Below are positions 27,554 to 37,765 of a stretch of DNA of 64,000 nt, piece after piece; position 1 is the stretch's first letter; the number at the start of each line of letters is the position of its first letter. The notes beneath the pieces were generated by a model. It did not search any database and was not told where the DNA came from. It saw only the letters and a program-made list of their open reading frames with translations. Origin of the DNA: P52-10 sp041397365 (GTDB lineage Bacteria > Pseudomonadota > Alphaproteobacteria > Rhizobiales > Xanthobacteraceae); assembly GCA_041397365.1 (NCBI GenBank), contig JAWKWT010000004.1:186001-250000 (forward strand), read 5' to 3'. A program made the position numbers and the translations under genes.

Positions 27554-28438
27554 TTAGAGAAAGCCGCAGCCGTTGCAGGGACTGACTTCCAACCGCGAAT
27601 TTGTCGCTTCGCGCAGCCGGCGATATTCCGGATTGTTGTAGATTTCGAGCACGGATTGCTTGCTCACATCGCCGATGGGAAACTCGGCCCGACCATCCAT
27701 GCAGCAATGCGCGACCACACCCGTCGCCGTAATTGAAATGTCGAACCAGCGCACGCAGCCGACATCCGGAGCCCGTTGCGGAACGCCTTCGACCTGTCCG
27801 AGCCACGCACCGCGCGGAAAAAGCGAAGGCTGAAAAAGCGGAAATGTCGTTACCACCCATTGCGCGAATTCCCGATCCGCAGGCGATCCGTCGCCTACGC
27901 GGGACAACACGATGCGCGTCGGCAACCGTCCCTCGGTTTTGAGCCGATGGATCATCTGCAATCGATCGATGGTCCGCGCATAAGGCAGCTTCATCGCCGC
28001 TTCATATTGGGCGGGCCGATGATCGTTGAACGAAATCCAGAGATAACCAAGGTTCTTGATGTCAGCGAGAGCGAGGACGTTATCCTCCGTCGCCGCACTT
28101 GCGTTTGTCGTCAGCGTGATGGTCGCCTGCGGAAGCCGCTCGTTAATCAGCTTCAGAATATCGAACAGCCGAACGTCCAAAAACGGTTCGTTGACTTTGA
28201 ACGGCGATATCTGAAGCGGCAATTGCTGCGGGATCGCCGTCAGGTCGTCGATGACTTTCTCGATCAACTCCATCGGCATCCGCTCGCCTTGCCGGTCGAG
28301 CGTCGGATAGGGGCAGAACACGCAAGCCGCATTGCACTTCGCCATCGTCTCCAGATGGACATGCGCCGGATAGTTCAAATACGGCGACGCCCGCATCCGG
28401 CGGACCTGGTCCTGATAGTTGGCGAGATACGAGTCCAT
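27554..28438 (-). CDS. Radical SAM/SPASM-domain protein within the GTA cluster
   Basis: 294 aa. The radical SAM cluster motif is CNAACVFC (CxxxCxxC) near residue 35, followed by the partial TIM barrel (LQISPFKVNEPFLD, ITLTTNASAATEDN). The C-terminal part has GCVRWFDISITATGVVAHCC and ends SPCNGCGFL. This is a SPASM-like set of cysteines that would bind an auxiliary Fe-S cluster. Such enzymes usually modify peptides, proteins or sugars. It lies between the fibre-like gene (33 bases upstream) and the lysis genes, all on one strand, so it may modify a tail component. The substrate is unknown, and no such gene is in the canonical Rhodobacter GTA. Confidence 0.88.
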   Translation of the reverse strand: MDSYLANYQDQVRRMRASPYLNYPAHVHLETMAKCNAACVFCPYPTLDRQGERMPMELIEKVIDDLTAIPQQLPLQISPFKVNEPFLDVRLFDILKLINERLPQATITLTTNASAATEDNVLALADIKNLGYLWISFNDHRPAQYEAAMKLPYARTIDRLQMIHRLKTEGRLPTRIVLSRVGDGSPADREFAQWVVTTFPLFQPSLFPRGAWLGQVEGVPQRAPDVGCVRWFDISITATGVVAHCCMDGRAEFPIGDVSKQSVLEIYNNPEYRRLREATNSRLEVSPCNGCGFL

Positions 28439-28470
28439 GCTCCAACTCTGTCACACAACGTTAGCGAAGG

Positions 28471-29154
28471 CTAGGCCGGCGCGGGCTTGATCGCGAACGC
28501 CATGCGGCCCCAATCATAGCTTCCGGTGCGCGTCTGGCTTCCGGCGCTTGTCAACCCGGCCGAAGCAAAAGTGCGCATGTCGACCGCGGTGCCAATCGCA
28601 TTCTGTGTATCGAACAGCTCAGTCCATCCCGCATAGGGCGTTGAATACACGCCACCTGGGTTCCAACTCGAAATCGCCTGAACGGCGACGCGATTGATGC
28701 CGAGCGTCGTGATCTGGGCATAAGGAATAGTAGCGGCGGCGCTCTGGTTGTTCAAAGTTTCCATCGCCTCGAAAGGTGATGCTGTATTCACGCCTCGGAA
28801 GGCCATCATGATCGAATTATAGCCGGTCTCGCCACCCGGCACCGAAAGCGAAACCGTCGAGTCGCCGGATTGAGCAATTCGATAGAAGACCTTGGTTCGC
28901 GACATATAGAGGGTGCTGTATTTGTTGGTCCAGTTTCCCAACTCCGTCCATCCGGCAGGCGTGTTATGGCCGGTACATGACGTATCTAGCTTGTAGCCCG
29001 TCGCAAAAATCATCAGCAAATCGCCGACCGACCAGCCGGATGGCATCGACGCGCTGGTTCCGTATCCATTGGCGCTGGCGGACACGAAAGTCGGCGCGGG
29101 ACCGTCGCTGAGATTGCTGACGGCGCTTATCATGCCGCTGGCAAAGTGGCTCAT
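28471..29154 (-). CDS. Putative GTA tail-fibre or appendage protein
   Basis: 227 aa, rich in Ser, Thr, Gly and aromatic residues, predicted all-beta. Recognisable segments are FVSASANGYGTSASMPSGW, YIFATG-like strands, and NTPAGWTELGNW repeated in form by TPYAGWTELFDTQ. No signal peptide or TM helix. The ATG overlaps the TGA of the DUF2793-type gene by four bases, so it belongs to the same transcript. Function as a receptor-binding or decoration protein is inferred from composition and position; no named family is recognised. Confidence 0.6.
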   Translation of the reverse strand: MSHFASGMISAVSNLSDGPAPTFVSASANGYGTSASMPSGWSVGDLLMIFATGYKLDTSCTGHNTPAGWTELGNWTNKYSTLYMSRTKVFYRIAQSGDSTVSLSVPGGETGYNSIMMAFRGVNTASPFEAMETLNNQSAAATIPYAQITTLGINRVAVQAISSWNPGGVYSTPYAGWTELFDTQNAIGTAVDMRTFASAGLTSAGSQTRTGSYDWGRMAFAIKPAPA

Positions 29155-30757
29155 GACGTCAGATCTCCCATCAATTGCCAGGTGTCCGTCGCTGTTTTCA
29201 GCAGCGTGACGCCGACATGCTGTCCGCCGAGCTTTTTGTTGCCGGCCTTGGAATTGATCGTGACGCCGGAGCCTTGCGCGAGCGTGACCGCGCCGGCTCC
29301 GGTCTGGATGATCTCGATCTGCGTACCAGCCGGAAACGCGACCGACGAATTTGGCGGCACCGTCACGGTGACGGCCGAACCGTTGGAGCAAGTGACCACA
29401 TTCCCCGCATCCGTGATCGCCAGCGTATAGCTCGTACCCGTTTGCGCGTTGGTGCCGCGAATGATCGTCGAATACAGCGTATCGAAATAGGTTTTCGCGG
29501 TGGCCTTGAGATTGGCCCACGTTAACCTCTTCAGCGCGTAGGACGCAGCGCTGTCGATTAGCGGAAACTCGTCCGCATCGACAGGCGTCGTCTTTGCTGT
29601 TGCGGCATGTCCGACTGCCGCGATGTTCGTCGCGTTGGCGGCAATGTCGCCGATCGTCTGCCCGCCATCGGCCAGCAATGAGCCGCCGGTACCGCTGAAC
29701 ACCGCGATCCGCGCATCGACGGAACTTCCCGGTCCCGCGACACCGCCGCTCCCACCACCCGAATTTGCGATAGCGGCAACGCGCCATCGCGACGACGTCT
29801 GGTCGTACCAGAGCGCCACGCCCTCTTTCGGCGCGAGCACGACATCGGCGGATGCCGCGAAACGATTGACCGCGGTGGAGGATGCGTTCTCCGCCTTCAA
29901 CGTCAGGTTGAAAGCGCCGGTGTTGAACACCGCCACATGGCGACCGTGAGAGCCCCCGCGAGACCGGTGATATCGCGCGCCGCGTCACTTGAGAGGCGAA
30001 GCACCGCGCAGTTCGCAAAATCTGCCGGCGCATAATCGTTCTGGTTCGCCGTGATCTGCGCCGGCGAAACGACGCCGTTCATGGCCATCGCTCGCGGCAG
30101 GGTCGCGAGGCCGGTCGCGGGATCGAACACCAGCGCATCGATCCAGCTCGCACCATCCGCTGAAACCTTCAGGCGAAATTCGTCCGTACCAATCAAGCCA
30201 AATTCAGCGCGGCCGGAAAATGCATTGGAGAAAAACACCGACGTCGCATTCGCCGATGTCTCGCGCGACAATTGAAGGCGAATGTCGCCGGAGCCGCCAT
30301 CGGCATCGTGCAGATCCGTGAACAGCACCGCGTTCGAGCGAACGCTGAGCCGGTTCTCGCTGGAGGCGGTGGTGTTGACGCCGAGTTGGACGATGCTTTC
30401 GGCGCCGGACGACGAGACGTGCCGCGCGTCGCGCCACTGCGTTCCGTCGAACACCAGCAGGAAATCATCCTCGATCGACCAGGCGCACCAGCCCGCGCGC
30501 GGCGTCAGGAATTCCCACGCACCATCGGTCCAGCCGGCGATGTCGTCGGCGCGGCCCGACCACGCGCCGGTCGCGCCGACGCCGACAATGTAGCGATCGC
30601 CGGTCGCGGGCACGGATGGCGGCGTCGTCAGCCACGCCGCCTGCACCGCGATCTGGATCACCACATCGAGGCGCCGCAGCGCCTCATTGTGCGTCACATG
30701 CTTCTGCGCCTGCCCGCCTTCGATGAAGGGCAGTTCGAGATTCGTCGTCGATGTCAT
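29151..30757 (-). pseudogene. DUF2793-family GTA/phage tail protein, split by one frameshift
   Basis: The first part (from the ATG at 30757) reads LELPFIEGGQAQKHVTHNEA, the DUF2793 signature, then GDRYIVGVGATGAWSG and WEFLTPRAGW. At a run of five C on the plus strand (29953-29957) it leaves frame. One added base would continue LAGGSHGRHVAVFNTGAF into the second frame, which runs to 29151 with KEGVALWYDQTSSRWRVAAI and VTLLKTATDTWQLMGDLTS. The rejoined protein would be about 535 aa and act in the tail tip or fibre. Start is 2 bases after the stop of the host-specificity gene. Confidence 0.8.
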
Positions 30758-30759
30758 GG

Positions 30760-33700
30760 TCAAACCGTCAGGTTGGTGTCGAGCGGAAAGCCGTCTCCGA
30801 CCTCGCCGGAGATCTGCGCGATGCGGACATGCAGCGAGGTTTGCGCCGAGCCGAAATCCGACAGCTCATCCGCGGTGGAATAGATCGCGTGAGGCTCGCT
30901 CGTGACGATCCGCCGCTTCAGCGAAGCGCCGTCGAGAACGTCCACGGCATAGGACTCGCTGATCTCGCGGAGCGGGACCTCGCCGGCCCAGCCGTCGCCG
31001 TCGCGCCGCGTGCGGCGAATCCAGGTGAGGTGAACGCCGTCGCCGTGCCGCCGCGCGGCGGCGTGCACCGGCGCGAGCGGCCGCAGCGCCGTATTCGCCG
31101 CTGTGATAGCAATCTCCACGCGGGACGGATCGTCATGCGCGCGGCCCGACGCCACCACGCGCAGCTGCATGCTGCGCTCGACCGCACTGACGCCGCGCGC
31201 GACCGGCACGACATGACTGTCCAGCAGCACGAACGGCGCGCCGGCCGGCACGTCAGTGGCGAGCGCGTATTCGCTTCCCAACTGGCCGCGCAGCAGGCGC
31301 GACAGACGATAGGTCTGCGGCCCTTCAAGCACCGCATTGGCGAATTGCAGCACCTCCCACACGCCGCTCGCATGACGCACAGCGGCCGCATTCGCGCCGT
31401 CGAGCAGCGCCGCGTCGCTCACCGATGACAGAATGCCGCCATGCAGGCGCACGCGGAATGCATTTGCCTTGTCCCATCGGCTGGTCGGCCCCGCACAGAG
31501 CGGATCGAGCGCCGCGCCGATCACCGACGGCGCGGCGGCGGTCGCGAGCGGCGCAAAGCTCGCATCCCCGATCGCACGCCAGATGGTGAGAGAGCCAGGC
31601 CAGGGCTGCGCGAACAGCGCCAGATGCGTCAGAACCGGCTCGCCAATGCCGAGATCGGGCAGGCTCATTACCTCGATCGCGGCAGGGCCGAGCGCGGCCG
31701 GCAGCGACGGCGTCACCGGGTCCTGCGGCTTCAACGCCAGCGAGAACACTTCAGGATCGATGCTGCGGGCCTTGACGGCGCGGGAGTCCGTATCGACGAT
31801 CTCATCGATCTCGAAAAAACGGCGACGACCGCCAAGCGTCAGCTCCACCACATCGCCCGGCGTCACCGCCGCATGCCGCGCACCGATCGCGAATTCGGCG
31901 CGCTCCCGGCCGGCCCACAAATCCTGCAAGCAGATTTCGGCGCGGCGTTCGGCGGAGGCGCTTTCGGTGACGATCGCGAAATCCTCGTGCAGCAGCCGCT
32001 TCGAATTTCCGGCGAGGCGCCGCGACCTCACCACCGCCCGCCGATAATCCCGCGCGAGATCGGTGAAGCCGAAACTGACCTCGCGCGGCAGTTCGGTCTC
32101 CTGCGTTCGCGTCAGCTTCGCCAGCGCGGAGCGCGGCTGCTCGACCAGATCGTTTTCGTCGAGAGTCAGCGACGGCAGCCGGCCGCGGTGCGTAAACGTC
32201 AGCTTGCCGGCGATCGCGCTCGCGTCGAACGCATAGGCGAGCGCCAGCGGGTCGATCATCGCCCGCGGACTCATCGGCCGATCGACGACATAGCCCTCGC
32301 AGATGTCGCGCAGGTCCGACGTGTCGAAGTCCGTGAACCCCGCGTCCGTCAGGATCATCGCCACCAGCGTGTCGAGCGTGGTCGCGCCGAGCCGCCCCGT
32401 GAGCCAATGCCCCGTCCGCCAGTTCGGCCCGTCGCTCCACTGATCCTCCGCCGCCGGAAACACCGGATAGGGCCGGGCATCCCAGGTCCACAGATAGATC
32501 GACGAAACATCGATCATGCGGCCGCCATAAACCGGCGACACCGGATTCATCGCGTCATCCGCGCCGAAGGCAGGATCGAACGCGCCGACGAACGCCTCCA
32601 GATAACGCCGCTGGATCAGATCATCGCGATGGCCGCGCGAAAAATACGGCAGGTGCGATTCCGACGATTTCGGATCGGGAAACACGCTCGGCTGGTTCGC
32701 GCCTTTATCAACGGCCGGACAGCCGACCTCGGTGATCCAAATCGGTTTTCCGCGCGGAGTCCATTCCGTCGGCGTCGGCAGCTCGGCGCCCGCCACGCGC
32801 TCGACATGCGCGTTTGACCACCAGCTCCACAGATCCTTGACGCGAAAGGTCCACGGCTTGCCGAGACCGTCGGTGATCGGCAGCCGCGTCTGCCCGTTGC
32901 GCGCGGCGTCGTTCGCATAATACCAGTCGAACCCCTCGCCGCCGGCGACATTGCCCGCGAGATAATTCCAGTCGTAAGTCGACGCGAATGCGCCGCGTCC
33001 GCATGCATCACGCCGTCGCGCCAGTCGGCCAGCGGCGCGTAATAATCGATGCCGACCACGTCGATGTTCGGCGACGCCCACAATTTATCCAGCGGGAAGC
33101 GCAGCTCGGAGGCGAGATCACCGACGACGTCGGAGCCGTACTCCGTCCAGTCCGCGCCATAGGTGACGATCGTTCCGCCGCCGAGGATCGCTTTGACATC
33201 CGCCGCGAGCGTCACGAGCTGATCGACCGCCGGATACACGCCGGGCGCGGAGCGAAGACGCGTCAACGCCTTCAGTTCCGAGCCGATCAGAAATGCATCG
33301 ACGCCACCGGCCGAAGCCGCAAGGCTCGCATAGTGCAGAACCAGCCGGCGATAATTCCAGAACCCGCCGGCGAAAAAGCTGTTCACCTCGGTCGCGGCCG
33401 TGCTCGTGCCTTGCGGCGAGCCGGGCCGTCCCGGCGCCGGATCGCAGGTGATGCGGCCGCGCCAGGGATAGACCGGCTGCGTCGCCGCGCCGCTCCACGG
33501 ATCGGGCAAGCTATTGTCAGCCGGAATGTCCATCATCACGAACGGATACAGCGTCACCTTCAGCCCGCGCGCCTTAATCTCCGCGATCAGGTGACGAACC
33601 GACTCGTCGGAGGGCGTGCCGCCATAGGCCGGACGGCCGTCCACCTTCGACACGATATAGGCGTCCTCGCGCGCAAGGCCCGCGACCGACCACTCCATCG

Positions 33701-34598
33701 GGCTGGTCTGCTTGGTCTCGTCGTCGACGCCGGGTTTGATCTCGCAATGCCCGCAACGCAGATCGGTGCCGAACCAGGCGACGATCACCGCGATGCGTTC
33801 CAGGTTCGGACATTGTGCCTGGAGATCGTCGAGCGAGGCGACGACATTCGACGGCGCGGTGAAGACATGACGGTTTTCCGGCAGCGATTGTCCGGGGCCG
33901 ACGATGCGCACAACCGGAGTCGGCTCATAACCGAACTCAATAGTGCCCGGAATAAGCGTGACCGCGCGTACCATGTGTTCGAGACGGCCGAGCGGCCGCG
34001 TCACTTCGAACGAGAGCTGCGGAATCCGGTTGCCGAAATCGGCGAGCGGCAGCCGCTCGAACACGACATAGGCGAGGCCGCGATAGGCCGGCGCATTGCC
34101 GGCCCCCTCCTTTGCAACGATGAGCGCGTCGGGCAGTTGCGCCTCGCCGCCGCGATAAACGCGGAAATTGAGGCCGGCGAGGTCGAGCGGCTTGCCGTCC
34201 GCCCAGACGCGACCGACGCTACCGATCTCACCGTCGCAAAGGCCGATCGCGAAATTAGCAAAATACGAATAGGTGGTTGTCGACGACTGGCTCGCGCCGA
34301 GCCCCTTGCCGCCGCCACCGGATCGCTCCGAAATCACCTCCTCGTGCCGCGTCGCCCAGATCAACTGGCCGGAAATCCGTGCGCGACCGTAGATGCGGGC
34401 AATCGGCGCGCCTTCGGTGGACGCCATCACGTCGAGATCGGCGAGACGCGGCCCTTCCGAATGCGTGTCGCCGCCGAACAGCGAGCGGTCGATGAAACTG
34501 CCGGCGAGCGCACCCGCAAGGCGCCCGGCGATCGCGCCGGCGGGGCCAAACACACCACCGAGCGTCGCGCCCGCAACCGAAAGCACCAGCGCCGCCAT
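30760..34598 (-). pseudogene. GTA TIM-barrel/host-specificity tail protein (g15-like), split by one frameshift
   Basis: Large baseplate/tail-tip protein of about 1280 aa if rejoined. From MAALVLSVAGATLGGVFGPA it has glycine-rich helices, ISGQLIWATRHEEV, then the TIM-barrel-like domain with EDAYIVSKVDGRPAYGGTPS, YPFVMMDIPADN and FLIGSELKALTRLRS. Near 32986-32994 the frame changes. GVMHADAA in one frame continues as STYDWNYLAGNVAGGEGFDW in the next, as expected of this family. The C-terminal part (IWITEVGCPAVDKGANQPS, then beta-rich tail-3-like domains) runs to 30760. A single lost base explains the break. Start at 34598 shares one base with the NlpC/P60 stop. Confidence 0.88.
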
Positions 34599-35056
34599 CA
34601 CAGGACTCCAGGAAACCGAAAGGCATGGGCGATGCGCCTGCGCCACCACGGCGCAAGCGCGACTTCGCAGACGGCCGCGCCGTCATGCGCATGAATCATC
34701 GTCGTGGCCGAACTCGCGATCGCGGCGTGCTTGGCGACGAAGCCGGTCCGCCAGCGAAACAGTAGCACGTCACCGGCGGCAAAATCCTTGATCGGCACCG
34801 TCGCGAGGTGACGCAACGCGGCCTCCGCCAACGCTTCCTGCCCCGACGCCTCCGCCCAGTCGGACGAATATGCGCCCGGCTGCTCCGGCTCCGCGCCGAT
34901 CACCTCGCGCCAGACGCCGCGGACGAGACCGAGACAATCGCAGCCGACGCCGCGGAGCGATCCCTGATGCTGATACGGCGTTCCGATCCAGCCGCGCGCC
35001 GCCGCAACGATTGCTTCGCGCGGGGTAGTGGCTGGAGGTGAGAGCGCATGCTCCAT
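34598..35056 (-). CDS. NlpC/P60-family tail peptidase (GTA g14-like)
   Basis: 152 aa cell-wall peptidase carried in the tail, thought to open peptidoglycan during DNA delivery. GTPYQHQGSLRGVGCDCLGL holds the catalytic Cys41 in the DCxGL motif. His110 in FVAKHAAIASS is the second catalytic residue, and AGDVLLFRWR is the typical strand before it. Between DUF2163 and the TIM-barrel protein, exactly as in Rhodobacter GTA. Confidence 0.92.
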   Translation of the reverse strand: MEHALSPPATTPREAIVAAARGWIGTPYQHQGSLRGVGCDCLGLVRGVWREVIGAEPEQPGAYSSDWAEASGQEALAEAALRHLATVPIKDFAAGDVLLFRWRTGFVAKHAAIASSATTMIHAHDGAAVCEVALAPWWRRRIAHAFRFPGVL

Positions 35057-35083
35057 GTGATCCTCTTTGAAAACGAAAGAGCG

Positions 35084-35977
35084 TCAGGATTCAAACGACT
35101 TGCCCGAATGGCCGGGCTCGCCTGCCGTCGCGTGACTGACCAGGAAGTCGTTGCCGGGAATATGCGGAAAGCCGCGAAAATTGACCGCGTTACCGAAGCG
35201 TTCGCGGCATGTCGAAAAACGCTTGTCGCAACCAGCCGTCACCTGAAACGCATCGCCATCCGCGATCGCTTCCGCCATCGCCTGCCAGAGCGTGATGCGC
35301 ACCACGCCGCCAGATGACTGATGCAGCTTCACATCCATTGCGCGACCCGCATTCGCGCCCGTGCCCCATTGCAGCCGGCCGGCGGTGAAAAATCCGTCGT
35401 TGAAGCCGGCGAGGCCGGAGACCGTGAACGATCCCACCGAATCCACCGCGACCACCGCGCCGCTGCCGCGAAAACTCGCGGACGTCAGATCTATCTTGCA
35501 GCGCTGATCGCCGAGGTCAGCTCCGCAGTTCAGCGTGTAGAGCCGGCCGCTCTCGCGCGCGAGCGCATCAGTCAGCCCCCTCACCTCCGCGCTGAAGGCA
35601 TCGCCTTCGCGCTTCACCTCGCCGATTGTTCCCTTCAGGCCGAGCATGCGCAGCGACGGATCGCTCCAGTCCATCAGCCAGGCTTCGATCGCCGCCGCGT
35701 CGAACAGGCCGGCGGCAAGATCGCTCTCGGTCAGCGACTCGTCGGACAGCGCGCCGGAAATCTCGCCGCCATCGATCGCGAGATTGGCGCGGCTGGTCAT
35801 CTCCGACGCCGACAGGCCGCTGCCGGCCTTGCAGGTCACGCCCTCGATCACGAGATCGACATCGTGATCGGTGAATCCCAGCACGACATCGTCGCGCCGT
35901 CGGACGATCCAGCAGATGCACAGCGTCGTCACGCCGGAATCCAGTCTCGCTTGCAGCCCGTCGGGAACGTGTCTCAT
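35084..35977 (-). CDS. DUF2163/BR0599-family baseplate protein (GTA g13-like)
   Basis: 297 aa. N-terminal DUF2163 part with TTLCICWIVRRRDDVVLGFT and DHDVDLVIEGVTCKAGSG. The C-terminal BR0599-like domain has LNCGADLGDQRCKIDL and VTAGCDKRFSTCRERF, whose cysteines are typical for a metal-binding hub protein. It overlaps the DUF2460 gene by ATGA. It forms part of the tail hub. Confidence 0.92.
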   Translation of the reverse strand: MRHVPDGLQARLDSGVTTLCICWIVRRRDDVVLGFTDHDVDLVIEGVTCKAGSGLSASEMTSRANLAIDGGEISGALSDESLTESDLAAGLFDAAAIEAWLMDWSDPSLRMLGLKGTIGEVKREGDAFSAEVRGLTDALARESGRLYTLNCGADLGDQRCKIDLTSASFRGSGAVVAVDSVGSFTVSGLAGFNDGFFTAGRLQWGTGANAGRAMDVKLHQSSGGVVRITLWQAMAEAIADGDAFQVTAGCDKRFSTCRERFGNAVNFRGFPHIPGNDFLVSHATAGEPGHSGKSFES

Positions 35978-36609
35978 GTTCTGACTTCCACCAGCGGAAT
36001 TTTCGGGATCGCGCCGGCCGCAAAAGCCGACAGGTCCGCCTCAAGATAATCCGTGTCGAAGCGCACCGGCACGTCGAACAGAAAGCCCGCGGACACCGTA
36101 GCGCCGTTCGGCGGAACGGAACCGGGCGCGAACGTCACCAGGCCGGTGGCGGCATCGCAACTCCAGTCTCCGCCCGCCAACTCCTCGCCACCGATCGCGA
36201 CGCGCACGGAGCCAGACACCGGCTTGCCGATCGTGCGGAGATAGGGCGCATGCGCGCTTCCATATGTCTTCACGAGCTGGAACGTCGATCGCGTGCCGTC
36301 GCCGATGCCGATCGTCTGATCGAGAGCCGACACGGCCGCTCCTATCGCCGATGAGCAATCGAGCCGGTCGCGCCAGCGAAAGCCGTAAAGCCGCCCGCGC
36401 CGCTCCTCGAAGAAGACGACGACCTCTTGCAGAGCCTCCAGAGTCTTGACGCCGTAGCCGGCATCGTACCGCCTCCGCGAATGCGCCCAGCGCGCGTTGC
36501 GATGTTCGTGCCCGGAGGCGAAGGCGACGATCTCGGTCCGGCGTTCCGGCCCGCCGGCGCTTTTCAGCGCGATATCGAGCGGGAAAAGAATTTCATGAAA
36601 GGTCGTCAT
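35974..36609 (-). CDS. DUF2460-family distal tail protein (GTA g12-like)
   Basis: 211 aa. Starts MTTFHEILFPLDIALKSAGG, then GGPERRTEIVAFASGHEHRN and RWAHSRRRYDAGYGVKTLEA, the hallmark of DUF2460. VVFFEERRGRLYGFRWRDR and VRFDTDYLEADLSAF follow. In GTA particles this protein forms the distal tail ring below the tape measure. Coupled by ATGA to DUF2163, and 9 bases after the tape-measure stop. Confidence 0.94.
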   Translation of the reverse strand: MTTFHEILFPLDIALKSAGGPERRTEIVAFASGHEHRNARWAHSRRRYDAGYGVKTLEALQEVVVFFEERRGRLYGFRWRDRLDCSSAIGAAVSALDQTIGIGDGTRSTFQLVKTYGSAHAPYLRTIGKPVSGSVRVAIGGEELAGGDWSCDAATGLVTFAPGSVPPNGATVSAGFLFDVPVRFDTDYLEADLSAFAAGAIPKIPLVEVRT

Positions 36610-36618
36610 GGGTGTTCG

Positions 36619-37230
36619 TCACAGGCTGCGGCGGCCGCGCGCCACCGCGCGCGCGACCTGGCCGGCAATGTAGGATTCGGAACGGCGGAAACTTTCGAGA
36701 TCCGGCGTCGCAATCTGGATGGTGACGTTCGGCGAGCCTCCGCCATCGTTGCTGGCGACGCCGAGCCGCCCGTCGTGACCCCGCGCCAGCGGCACGATCG
36801 CCTCCGGACCCGCCTCGCCCGCGAGCCCGACGCCGCCATTCATCAGCGGAAAATAGGTCGGCGCACCGATGACGCCGCCGGCCGCGAATGGCTTGATCGC
36901 GCCGTTTGCATTCGTCGACACGCTCGCACCGGAAAATCCCGACAGCAGGCTCTGAAGACCGGACGCGATGCCCTGCTCCAGCGGCTTGAACGCCATCCGC
37001 ACCGCCATGTCGGACATCCTGAGCACCAGCGAGCGCAGCACGTCGTCGAATTGTTTGCCGCCGACGACGGCGCTGGAAAAAGCCCGGCTCATCGCACGGG
37101 CAAATCCGTTCGCGCCGCTTTGCAGATCGCGCAGACGTCCCGTCAATTCCTCGCTTCGCCGCGAGGCGTCATCAAGCTTGTCGAGCGTGTCGCCGGACAT
37201 CGATGAGGGATCGGACTCATAGTCCGTCAT
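36619..37230 (-). CDS. Short GTA tail tape measure protein (g11-like)
   Basis: 203 aa, very short for a tape measure but normal for GTAs, whose tails are short. An N-terminal helical part (DKLDDASRRSEELTGRLRDL) precedes FSSAVVGGKQFDDVLRSLVL. A glycine-rich stretch follows (AAGGVIGAPTYFPLMNGGVG), then GEAGPEAIVPLARG, a classic tail-length protein motif. C-terminus ends RRSL. ATGA overlap with the g10.1-like chaperone gene. Confidence 0.9.
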   Translation of the reverse strand: MTDYESDPSSMSGDTLDKLDDASRRSEELTGRLRDLQSGANGFARAMSRAFSSAVVGGKQFDDVLRSLVLRMSDMAVRMAFKPLEQGIASGLQSLLSGFSGASVSTNANGAIKPFAAGGVIGAPTYFPLMNGGVGLAGEAGPEAIVPLARGHDGRLGVASNDGGGSPNVTIQIATPDLESFRRSESYIAGQVARAVARGRRSL

Positions 37231-37436
37231 GTCGTCGCCTCCTCATGAACAGAATCGGGAAAGCGCGCTGCCAGCGCATCCAGGGTTTCGCGCGGAATAG
37301 GTTCCGTCTCCGGTCGTCGCAGCGCGCGAATGGCCAGCGCCAGTTCACGCGGCGTCATGCGCCAGAACGACTCCGGCGGCAGCTTCAGCACGCCGAGCCC
37401 AAAGCCGATCGCCGCATACCAGGGAAACGGCTTCAT
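37227..37436 (-). CDS. Rcc01693/DUF2376-family tail assembly chaperone (g10.1-like)
   Basis: 69 aa. WYAAIGFGLGVLKLPPESFW followed by MTPRELALAIRALR is the recognisable core. Such small proteins bind the tape measure during tail assembly. Overlaps both neighbours by ATGA, an arrangement typical for tail chaperone genes. Confidence 0.9.
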   Translation of the reverse strand: MKPFPWYAAIGFGLGVLKLPPESFWRMTPRELALAIRALRRPETEPIPRETLDALAARFPDSVHEEATT

Positions 37437-37753
37437 CCGGCCGCCTCGCCCTCGAACGTCGCCGCGATCAGCTCGGCGGCGATCCGCACGAACGCCGCAG
37501 CTCCGCCGTCGGCGCGCATCGCCGCGACATCGCTGTCGCTCACCGCCTCACCCGCGCCGCGCAGGCCCGCGCCGATGATGCGCACGATGTCGGACGCGGA
37601 CAACCGCCCGGAGCCGAACCGCTCGGCCAGCGCCACCAGGTCCGCCGCACCGAACGCCGCTTCAAGTTCGGCGAGCGCGCCGAGCGTCAGCACCAGCACG
37701 CGCCTTTTGCCGCCGAGATCGGCATCGATCTCGCCGCGATATCTGTTCGCCAT
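37433..37753 (-). CDS. Gene transfer agent tail chaperone family protein (g10-like)
   Basis: 106 aa. GEIDADLGGKRRVLVLTLGA and LAELEAAFGAADLVALAERF match the GTA family of small tail-tube chaperones. SASDIVRIIGAGLRGAGEAV follows. Lies between the major tail protein and the g10.1-like gene. Confidence 0.92.
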   Translation of the reverse strand: MANRYRGEIDADLGGKRRVLVLTLGALAELEAAFGAADLVALAERFGSGRLSASDIVRIIGAGLRGAGEAVSDSDVAAMRADGGAAAFVRIAAELIAATFEGEAAG

Positions 37754-37765
37754 GGACGGGAATCC

